DNA of 64,000 nucleotides from contig WBZZ01001384.1 of assembly GCA_019918135.1 (NCBI GenBank), forward strand, positions 96,001-160,000. Reading direction: 5' to 3'. Shown here in pieces: positions 56,588 through 64,000 of the stretch; the stretch's first letter is position 1; each line of letters starts with the position of its first letter. This DNA comes from Paulinella micropora (taxonomy: Eukaryota > Cercozoa > Imbricatea > Euglyphida > Paulinellidae). The notes beneath the pieces are model-generated. The model saw only the letters and a list, made by a program, of their open reading frames with translations, was not told the origin of the DNA and did no database searches. The position numbers and the translations under genes are program-made.

Positions 56588-58858
56588 TCATTTTGGCCAA
56601 AGCTCTGCAGCTTTGGCCAAAGCATCCAGACCCCCCTGTTGTCGTCCTTCTTGCCGTGGTCGCTGCCTTCCCGCCTGTGTAGCTTGCAATTGTTTCTCTA
56701 GTCGTTGTATTCGCGTCTGTTCAGCTTGCAGTTGTTGCTCTAATCGCACTGTCAGCGCCTCCTGAGCTAGCAGCCGTCGCTCTAATTCCACTATTCGCGC
56801 CTCTCGATCTTGCAGTCGTCGCGCTATGGGCTCTTGTGGCTGCTGTTGTCTCTCTAGCTGCTGTTTGTGCGTCTTGGCGGTTTGCAGCTCTTGATGCAGT
56901 CGCAACAGGGTTGGCGATTGCAGCTGCTGAGGGCCCCCCCAATACTCATCGGCGAGTTCTTGCGCCTTTTCTCGCTCCCATCTTAGCTCTGCTATTTCTT
57001 CCTGATACATGAATAGCTTGAGCTCTGGCGCATGATCCTCCGCTTCCTGAGAATTCAGCCAGGTTTTCCACTTGCTACTCCAACCTAAAAAATGATCATA
57101 GAGCGGTTTGTAGATGCGCGTCTCGCCTGTCTTCACCTGCTGCACCAGTACACTCGCTAGGCGGCACATTTCGTTTAAATTATCGTGCCACTTCTTTTGC
57201 TCCTGCTTCAACACTTTCAAACGATGGCCTTGCCCTTGTGATAGTCCAGCCCACCATGCATCGGACTTGCTCTTTGCGTTTTTTGCCGCCTCTGCCAGAG
57301 CAAGTGTCTGCTTGTTATATTTGCCTTCCGTAGTTGTATGTTTCCCGGTCCCTTTGCGCGGAGCTTTATCAAAAGATAGGTAGATGGTGTGCATGAGTTG
57401 TAGTGGTGATTGCTTGATTGGCGTTATGTGAAGTGCGTACATCCTCTGTTGCAAACGCTCGCAGGCTGTCATCCTTCTCGCCAGCTTCGACTCAACATCC
57501 TTCAGCTTTGCCGTGGTGGCAGCCCAGCGCCTCCCGACCAGCACAAGCGCGGTCAGAAAGACTCCCGCCTCAGCGACCAACTCGTCAGCATTCCATGTCC
57601 GTGCTGACAAGCGCTCGGCGATTTCGCCTGCTCCGCGGAAGCGTAGCCAACAAATCCCGGGGTTGGCGGGCTCCTCGACAAAGGCCTTTCCTCGCGCAAA
57701 TCCGTGACCCGACATGTCGACCCGGAAATGGCGAGGCTGCTTGAGCGCCGTCTGGCTCAAATTGTCGGCCGCCCCGAGCAAGCAGCAGCCCCCCCGCCCC
57801 TGAGCGTCCCGCAGCTCTTGCGACCACCACTCTGCGACCACCTGCAAGTTCGGAGTATTGGTGATAGTGGGAAGCTGTCCAGCCAATCCCAACGAGCCTT
57901 CTAGTTTAGTCCACAACACGTCAAAGTACGTGGACGGAAGTAACCCCAGACTACGCGCCGCGAGGCTCAGCAAGTTAGCGAGGTTGACGGCCTGGGGGTA
58001 CCCCGCAGCACTCGGGGCTGCCGACCCCCGCCCTCCAATCTGCCTGAAATACCTAGGCCTCACTCTGCCCAGTACGAGCGACTTGCTTGTGCAAAAGAGC
58101 GTGTCTGCTGGCGCCCAGTTAGCAAGCATGGTTTTCATAGCTGCCAGTACTTTCAACAGCTTGTCGACAAACGCCGTAAACCGCTGGATTCCTACCGCGG
58201 GTAGCGCTGCTGCTGCGTATGCCAGTAAATCCGTCTCCTCGTGGGCAACTGGCCCAGCGGTGAAGGCCATCGCGATCCAGTGGTGCTGGGCACTGTCCAT
58301 GGCTCGCCCGTTCCCGTTCGAGGGCGCCGAGGATTCCTCCTTGATATTAAGGCAGCCGTAGACTTCAGGCGCCAGCCCCTGTTTTTGGAAGTAGTCTTGT
58401 AGTTGTAAGCTGTTGATCAAGTCTGCGACCAACGGCGCCGCCTCGCCTGGGGTCTGCAGTTTCTGTAGACACAAGCCCCCCTGCCCGGTCCCGACTGACA
58501 ATGCGACGCGATCAGGCCAGTTTCGCCCCAGGCCGTACAGGCTGGCTAGGTCTTGCTGGGCGATAACTAGGCAGCGAATGTTTGCAGGCCAGACCTTCTT
58601 CATTTCCGCAGCCAGATCAGTGTTTCGGAGCGCAAGAAGCCTGGGGACTAGGCCGGGATCGTCCTCGCGCGATTTATGCTCTTCCACTTGCAAAGGAGTC
58701 CACCCTTCGAGCACGAGTTCTACTGCTTCGGCGGATTGGTTGGGTAGTACGCCGGCCTCTCTTTGGTGCTGCTGGCATAATCTCTTTAGCAGGCCGATCA
58801 GCTGCACGACGTGCCCGCGCTCAGCCTGCACTCTAGCCCGCTTGGTCGGTGGGTCCAT
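56588..58858 (-). CDS. 756-residue protein with C-terminal coiled coil
   Basis: It is read from the ATG at 58858 (MDPPTKRARVQ), the start conserved in the dead copy at 21711-22122. The basic KRAR near the start could be a nuclear signal. Residues 15-450 are mixed alpha/beta with no recognised domain; a Gly-rich stretch (QIGGRGSAAPS) lies near 285. The last ~150 residues are a strong Gln/Leu/Glu coiled coil (ERRLLAQEALTVRLEQQL). It ends WPK-TGA. The function is unknown; a structural or scaffolding role would fit the coiled coil. It is one of the best-preserved long frames in the window. Confidence 0.7.
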   Translation of the reverse strand: MDPPTKRARVQAERGHVVQLIGLLKRLCQQHQREAGVLPNQSAEAVELVLEGWTPLQVEEHKSREDDPGLVPRLLALRNTDLAAEMKKVWPANIRCLVIAQQDLASLYGLGRNWPDRVALSVGTGQGGLCLQKLQTPGEAAPLVADLINSLQLQDYFQKQGLAPEVYGCLNIKEESSAPSNGNGRAMDSAQHHWIAMAFTAGPVAHEETDLLAYAAAALPAVGIQRFTAFVDKLLKVLAAMKTMLANWAPADTLFCTSKSLVLGRVRPRYFRQIGGRGSAAPSAAGYPQAVNLANLLSLAARSLGLLPSTYFDVLWTKLEGSLGLAGQLPTITNTPNLQVVAEWWSQELRDAQGRGGCCLLGAADNLSQTALKQPRHFRVDMSGHGFARGKAFVEEPANPGICWLRFRGAGEIAERLSARTWNADELVAEAGVFLTALVLVGRRWAATTAKLKDVESKLARRMTACERLQQRMYALHITPIKQSPLQLMHTIYLSFDKAPRKGTGKHTTTEGKYNKQTLALAEAAKNAKSKSDAWWAGLSQGQGHRLKVLKQEQKKWHDNLNEMCRLASVLVQQVKTGETRIYKPLYDHFLGWSSKWKTWLNSQEAEDHAPELKLFMYQEEIAELRWEREKAQELADEYWGGPQQLQSPTLLRLHQELQTAKTHKQQLERQQQPQEPIARRLQDREARIVELERRLLAQEALTVRLEQQLQAEQTRIQRLEKQLQATQAGRQRPRQEGRQQGGLDALAKAAELWPK
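56592..56621. terminator. 13-bp perfect inverted repeat at end of coiled-coil gene
   Basis: TTTGGCCAAAGCT (56592-56604), a four-base loop CTGC, then AGCTTTGGCCAAA (56609-56621). It lies in the last dozen codons of the 56588 gene. It is comparable in position to the hairpin at 40249-40303. Confidence 0.65.
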
Positions 58859-58889
58859 GGCTCGTGCGCAAATCTTCGCGCAAAGCCTT

Positions 58890-59057
58890 TTACACACTTA
58901 GCAAAGGAACATGCTGGCACGGTTCCTTTGCTGAATGCACTTCCCTCTCAGTCCCTCCCCTGCTTCCTCTCCCCCCCCCCCCTGAAGGAAAAAGAAAAGG
59001 GAGGGGCGGGCTAGAGACATTTTGGGTTTGTAGCCAAAGACCGAGTTCTGACAAGAA
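58890..59057. other. divergent promoter region
   Basis: It contains AAAGGAACATGCTGGCACGG then TTCCTTTGCTG (AGCAAAGGAAC...GTTCCTTTGCT, an inverted repeat at about 58900-58932), then a C-tract and AGGGAGGGG filler. No TATA box was seen. Confidence 0.4.
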
Positions 59058-61084
59058 ATGTCGCGGGTCATTTTTGATCTCCCTGAAGAACTTTGCGAGC
59101 AGCTAACAACCGACTACCTTACACCAGCAGACGAGGCGTTGCTGTATGCAACAAACCGCAACTATCCGGCAAGACAGCTAGGCGACCAAAGGGGGGGTGC
59201 GTTGATGGCTAGCATGCTGATTTACTTTTATGAATACAGACAATTATCAGCAGCCCTCTTGGATAGTAAACAGGCCGAACTTGTCCGCCAGATCGCAAAG
59301 GACGGCAAAATACATTGCCGAGCCCTCTGCCTGTTCCCCAACACTGCAGCACGAAAAAACGTAATTATTGGCAGGCTGTAGAATCGCTGGTTTCCTACGT
59401 GTTGCGCACGAGGTACGACCGGGCGGCCCCAACCAAGCCAAACCTAAGAAGTCTAGTTCTGTCCGGAGACGACGCGTCCAACGAGAACAAGCACACGATT
59501 CTGACCACGGAGAATGGGGACTACTTTCCTTTTGTCACGCGCTATGATTATCCAAGCATCAAGCACCTGTGCTTGCACAACCTAAAGCTTGAGCTCAAAA
59601 AGAAGGAAAAGCTGGCCGTACGCACCCAACTCTGTGAGGACCTTTGCTTAGTGCACCTCAGGCTGTGGCTGTCGGAGCAGAACGCTATTCAGTTGTTCGG
59701 GTGTGAGGAGCTCAAGCGGTTTGTTTTCAGTCAAAACCCTGTCTACGAAGAGGGTGCGGTCTCGGACGGTCTTACTCTAGAGGTGGACTGGTGTCCAAGC
59801 CTGCAGAAAGTCGAGGCAAGCGCGGCGCTACCCCGGACCAGTGACGACCCAGCGCTACGATCAGCAGTCCTGCAGCTCAGCAGATCGGGCAAGCTGGGTC
59901 AGGGCTTGGATATCTACGTCGCTGGCCGGTGGAATGTAATTGTCTACCATTGTGACGATGTCAAGGTGCTTAATTTGCATCGCAGGCAGGACAGGGCGCC
60001 TTTGGCCTACGTGGATCTAAAAATACAAAGATGCTCTAGCCTAGAGCAGGTCGGCTTGCCCTCCCAGCTCGTCCACGGCGGGGGGACCTGGACATTCGGC
60101 GATTGCCGCCGACTGGTCACAATCAAATTAGCAAACCTCGTTTTCGAGACATTGCATGAACTCCGCGAGCTAGTCCTCCCAGCAAGCGTTGAAGCAGCAG
60201 ATAACCTCCTACTCACTGGTTCCGCGTCGTCGTCGTCGTCGTCGGCGGCGGGGGGTACTAGTCGTCTCAATCTCTGGTTCGAATCCTGCCCTCGTCTCCA
60301 AAGTATTCGCACGGCCCGCGCGACACAAATCAAGAAGCAACGACGACCTGACCTGCTAGAGATCACGGTTTCTCGTTTGTCACACATCATCAGCGACGAG
60401 GTGACAGAATGGGCGGCAGACCTAGAGATCCTAGCCGCGGGAGTCCGCATGGTTATTATGCTAGTCTATAGTAACATAAAAACCCTTGTGCTCTCTCCAG
60501 ACCAAAAGAGGATGCAGAATCTTGAGCTAGACATCACGAAATGTCATCTGCTGGAACAGGTTTGTTTGCAGTGGGAGCTACGCCTAACAAAGTTCTATGC
60601 CTTGGTTCGAGAATGTCAACAAGTGAAGAATTTTATTCTGCCCCAGCTCCTGTGCAAGGAGGCAATACTAAGATTGTGGAAATTAAATAATCTTCACAGC
60701 CTTGGGTTCGAAAGCACCACTTGGCGGGTCTCCAGGTTGCTAGAGCTAACAGCCGGCCATTGTACCAAGCTCAAGACTATCCACCTACCTACAAACATCC
60801 GCTGCAAGAAAGCTAGGCTTCTCTTCCGAGACCTGCCGCTCTTGCAGCATTTTTCTCTGCCCCAAAGCTGGGATATCAACGAGCTCGAGGTGATTGTCGT
60901 AGAGTGCCCCAGTCTGCAGAGCTTTACCGTACCGCCAGGCTGTAGGTGCCGCAGAAAGTTTACCCTGGATTTTTCCAAGTGCAATCACATGCCTGAACTA
61001 AACCTGCCCGAACCGTCTGGCCCCACAAAATGGTGCAAAAGATTGGTTGTGCTTCGGCCCCCTAGTCAAGACCCGTCGACGTAA
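59058..61084 (+). CDS. F-box-like + irregular LRR protein, one frame change
   Basis: It starts at the ATG at 59058 with FDLPEELCEQL and further F-box-like residues, then a linker to about residue 100. The frame changes within the AAAAAA at about 59354-59359 and continues to 61084 (about 675 residues in all). From about 59440 it has irregular LRR units built on W/E-C-x-x-L-x-x-V/F (VDWCPSLQKVE, VRECQQVKNFILP, VVECPSLQSFTVP). A GTC/Ser run encodes SASSSSSSA near 60225. Likely a ubiquitin-ligase receptor or a host-binding LRR protein. Fragments of this family are at 11680, 14170 and 30880. Confidence 0.65.
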
Positions 61085-61265
61085 ATTGCTCCCTACAAAT
61101 TCCCCTCCCCGACCGCACGTGAGGGAGGAGGAGAGAGTGTGTGTCGAGGAAGGGGGGGGGGGGGGGGAAGGGGGCAGAAGGGGGCTTTCCCCTAGCAAGA
61201 CGCGTCCTTTCTCCCGGCCATATCACTTGTGCATTTTTACTTTGGTACCAGATGAGGTTCACAGC
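61085..61265. other. intergenic, no gene seen
   Basis: GGGAGGAGGAGAGAG and a 16-G run near 61150. Open frames through it are fed by these repeats. Confidence 0.35.
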
Positions 61266-62241
61266 ATGTCGAGCGACAAGAGACGCAAGCTTGCGCAAGA
61301 AGACAAGGGCGGGGGCGACGCGCCGACGGGCGAACGAGAAAGTGATTTGCGGCTCCTCTGCGGGCAGCTTTGGGTGCCGAGCGACGACGCGCGCTATGAA
61401 GCCTTTTTGGGCACTACCCTGGGCGATGAAGCAAGACTATATCTTGACTTGCGCTCGAATGGTCGAAACGCTTTCCCAGCGCGAGCAGTGGCAGGAACCC
61501 GCGTGGGCCGAACAGCTCAGAGGGCGGGTCGAATCATTGAAAGCCTCGTTGTCCGAGGTACGTAAAAATCCTAGAGATAACGGTCGCTTGCATGAAATGA
61601 ACGTCGCCCGGGCGCTCGATCGCGTCTGCAGATCCTGGGGCGGAGATCTCTCGGGGGTCCACGTGGTCGACACAGCCGCGCGCGTGCACAGCGGGGGCGC
61701 GGATCTGGCGGTGCAGGGGCTTTTTAAGGGCGCGGTCCGCGAGGTCTGGCTAGAGCTCCAATCCAACAGCGCCAGCACGCTCGTCGGAACAGCCGCCCTT
61801 GAGGCTCTCTTGGCCAAGGTCGCAGCAGCGCCGGAAAGCGGGCCCCTGGCGGGTGCTGTGCTGTGTGCACAGGGCGCAGTTGCCAAGTGCAGTTCGTTGC
61901 CTGAGGTTTACTGGGCTGGCTCGCGCCCTATCATTGTGTTGTCACACCTAGGCAATGAGAGCCCCTGCCCCGATCTGCTCGTGTTGGTAGTCAGGTTTCT
62001 GCTTGTGTCGTTGCGGGCTAAAACGGCAGAGGCAGGAGCAGATAGCTGTGCAGGCCCGAAGAAGCCCCAGCAGGAAGATCGGGTAAATAGCTTTATGCAA
62101 AAGCTGCGTGACGTAAGCACCATAAACGCTAAGCAATCCTCCAGCCTGAGGTTAGCCGAGAAGCACGTTCAGGCCGCGCGCAAGGCAGGAGAAGGTTTGC
62201 TGGGGGAGCTACAAGTGTTTTTAAGCCCGGTCGACGAATAA
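61266..62241 (+). CDS. possible PD-(D/E)XK-type nuclease, one frame change
   Basis: It starts at the ATG at 61266 (MSSDKRRK, basic). The first ~60 codons lie in one frame and the rest in another, changing near 61440, giving ~325 residues. The core has NGRLHEMNVARALD, then HSGGADLAVQG, then VWLELQS, spaced as in restriction-endonuclease-like folds: Glu helix, Asp of the D motif, E-x-K/Q. The final Lys is Gln here, as in a minority of active members. A hydrophobic LLVLVVRFLLVSL follows. A nuclease role is a fold-level guess from three short motifs. Confidence 0.45.
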
Positions 62242-62414
62242 TCCTTTACCGGATAACAGGGGGAAGGACGCCCCTCCCATTCTCCCTCCCCCCCCCCCCT
62301 TCCCCCCCCCCCCACACACACCCCTCTTTCTCTCCTTCTCTGTTTCTCTCTCGTAACACTTTGGAAGTTCCTTCGAGCCTAGTTATTAAATCAAACCTGC
62401 CCCCCTGAACACAG
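62242..62414. other. intergenic, C/T-rich
   Basis: C runs then TCTCTTTCTC. TTATTAAATC near 62382 is AT-rich and 30 bp upstream of the next ATG. CTGAACACAG|ATGG resembles a splice acceptor just at the start codon. Confidence 0.35.
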
Positions 62415-63306
62415 ATGGCAACGCAAAATATTAATAACAAATGGCCTCCCCCGCCTCCTCAGGACAGGCCAGCCGGGGCCATCTCCAAGAAAAAACAGAG
62501 TGCCAAAGCGGGAATCAAGGTTACCACAAGCCTTACACCGAACTTTAAACCAGGTCCAAATTCATATCAATATATCAACCTAAACGGCCTTGGAGCCGAG
62601 GAACTAGCGGCTCTGCGAACACTGCTGAACAACCGAGCTGGCCGCAAAGCCAACGAACCAGCGCCCAGACTGGTCTTCCAGATGAACAATGGCCTCTTTA
62701 CCAACTCACAGATAGAAGCGCGTTGGAAAATCGGGGGGCCAGCAGTGTCCATAATTGACGACTGGGTCCACCGGGTAGCCGCCGAGCTACCCCGTCTACG
62801 ACCTTCTCTGACCAACCCCCGGTGGCGTGGGTGGCGCTACCAGGCCAGGACGCGAACAACGCTAGCCGTGCGACAAAAGACACGGTTAGGGTCCTCCGCG
62901 TCGTTTCGGCCGGCGGACAGTTGTGGTCGGAGGACGGGGCGATTAAGCTGCTGGCCTTTTCGTCGATGCCAACCCCTCCCACCTTTAAATCTGCAGCAAA
63001 GGGTTGTTCGACAACCGCGTATGCACTGGTTGAACCTCACCGCAACCTCCGCGCTGTGCTCAACTGCTTACTTGGGTACATTACTCCAGGGACTTCTGGA
63101 GCAAGGAGACCTCTCCGCACTAACCTAGGAAAAAACGTGAAAATACGTTGTACTTGCGCCTATGTTTACCAGCGGGTAAATGGCGGGATAAGGGAGCGTT
63201 TTTTAAGGCCCTTAAACAACCAACCTTGGCCGCGCATTTCGTCGTCCAAGCCCGCCACGCTTCGGATGATGCTAGAAACAGAAAGCCCGCAGGTATAATT
63301 AACTAA
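62415..63306 (+). pseudogene. unknown gene, several frame changes
   Basis: It starts at the ATG at 62415 with MATQNINNKW and a Pro run. Coding-like sequence then moves between frames near 62800, 62970 and 63130 before a plausible end at TAA 63304-63306 (through KGAFFKALKQ and AAHFVVQARHA). As written it makes 237 residues ending out of frame. There is no recognised domain. ELAALRTLLNN and VAWVALPG weakly echo DVDNVRTFLGG and KMWVAYAK of the 47882 protein, so the two may be distant relatives. Confidence 0.45.
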
Positions 63307-63424
63307 CCATTCGGCAAAGATGGGGGTATCACTTTTTCCGAAAATTTTCCAAGATTTTTAGCAACTTTCAGAAAACTTGTGCAAATGAAGGGAAATTCAG
63401 TATTTAGTTGCAGAACATAATAAA

Positions 63425-63664
63425 ATGATATTAAAACATGTTTTTATTAATAGTCAACCACTTAGACTTCACCTCCGGAGGTGGACAGAAACCGGTCTGA
63501 CACCTAATTTTTCCACTTTTTTTCATGCCGGCGACGACAAGACTATGCTGGAAACAAGCGACAAAAATGCACAGCTTGGTTTTTTTGCTTTGTTTTATTT
63601 GTTTTTAGTATTTTCCTACATTATGAGCTGCTTTTACTTCAAAAAATCCCTGCCGCCGCTGTGA
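63425..63664 (+). CDS. small single-pass membrane protein
   Basis: 79 codons ending TGA in an AT-richer region than the rest of the window. One TM helix (FFALFYLFLVFSYIMSCFYF) lies near the C-terminus, and a polar N-terminus precedes it. TAATAAAATG overlaps the start. No family is recognised; it could be spurious, but the helix is clear. Confidence 0.4.
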   Translation: MILKHVFINSQPLRLHLRRWTETGLTPNFSTFFHAGDDKTMLETSDKNAQLGFFALFYLFLVFSYIMSCFYFKKSLPPL

Positions 63665-63928
63665 TAGGGGATTCACGTGGGTAGTGGAAGGGGGAGGGGG
63701 GGGGTGGTTTTTGACTATGCAAGTAAAGAGATTAGTTGAATTCTCAATTAATAACACAAATCTAGGTGTAATAATATTATTATTTAAGATTACTAAGTTC
63801 AGTAAGTTAGAAACTTATCCTTGCATTCAAAAATATCTTTAAACGTTGGTTATCTCGCTAGTAGTAGCGCATATGCACCCGCAAACCTACAAGTGCACCC
63901 CCCACACAAAAACAACAAAATAAAAGCA
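63665..63928. other. AT-rich intergenic region
   Basis: A G-run at 63690-63705, then AATAATATTATTATTTAAG (about 63770), which is palindromic around AATAATATTATT. ACAAAATAAAAGCA just before 63929 may be the leader of the next gene. No gene was seen. Confidence 0.4.
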
Positions 63929-64000
63929 ATGCCAAACAATTACAAGCATCTGGCAAAGAAAAGAAAGGAAAAGGAAGCGATACAAGAACCTAATCCATGT
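63929..64000 (+). CDS. start of a further gene, 3' end outside window
   Basis: ATG at 63929 opens 24 codons, Lys-rich (HLAKKRKEKEA), to the right edge. AATAAAAGCA directly upstream is TATA/leader-like. Too short to identify. Confidence 0.45.
   Translation, partial: MPNNYKHLAKKRKEKEAIQEPNPC

Noticed and set aside
1..64000. tRNA or rRNA genes
   Set aside because: No cloverleaf with A/B boxes and CCA-side pairing, and no rRNA-like stretch was recognised by eye; a tRNA search tool would settle it.
1..64000. Assignment to pandoraviruses, medusavirus or a mollusc or fish herpesvirus
   Set aside because: Each shares single traits (introns and hairpins; histones; 7TM and D5-like proteins), but no diagnostic core gene such as capsid, polymerase or terminase is in the window.

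Overview
The window reads as part of a large double-stranded DNA virus of a eukaryote, or a virus-derived segment of a eukaryotic genome. Genes are packed about one per 1.5 kb on both strands, coding GC content is high, and neighbours are often convergent. The content is viral and eukaryotic in style: a D5-type SF3 helicase/ATPase, a divergent histone H3, a RING protein, F-box/leucine-rich-repeat (LRR) proteins, a seven-finger C2H2 protein, a GT32-like glycosyltransferase, a zinc-finger methyltransferase, a SET-like protein, a histidine-phosphatase-fold protein and many membrane proteins. TATA boxes, AATAAA/ATTAAA signals, small spliceosome-type introns and the absence of bacterial operon signals point the same way. 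I cannot assign a family. The D5 ATPase suggests Nucleocytoviricota but does not prove it.

Layout. 1-5.7 kb: RING protein, a small spliced gene, a Cys-rich small protein, a Pro-rich frame and the histone H3-like gene. 5.8-22.1 kb: an accessory repeat field made of roughly 0.6-0.7 kb modules in both orientations, a 1.6 kb tandem duplication, and tandem blocks rich in TTTGGCGCCAAA palindromes. Islands of LRR genes and broken gene copies are embedded in it. 22.5-26.2 kb: a disrupted D5 helicase locus and a fragment of a second copy. 26.3-31 kb: secreted and membrane proteins, including a two-part lyase-like ectoprotein split by an in-frame TGA, and the GT32-like protein. 31-34.1 kb: non-coding repeats, a second spliced gene and a roughly 1 kb 13-bp minisatellite. 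34.5-52.8 kb: mostly genes (SET-like, C2H2, two seven-transmembrane proteins, a large membrane glycoprotein, a 926-residue protein with a broken paralogue, a myristoylation-type protein, histidine phosphatase, methyltransferase). 52.9-64 kb: a large unknown protein, two F-box/LRR genes, a 756-residue coiled-coil protein, a possible nuclease, a broken unknown gene and the start of one more gene.

Themes. H3, the SET-like protein and perhaps the methyltransferase would fit viral chromatin or host-chromatin control. RING and F-box/LRR proteins would fit takeover of ubiquitination. The seven-TM and lyase-like proteins would sit in cell or virion membranes. These are inferences from fold and family.

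Caution: many genes are interrupted by single frame changes, several inside homopolymers. Uncorrected sequencing indels and true decay cannot be told apart from the sequence alone. Small introns are a further cause in at least two genes.
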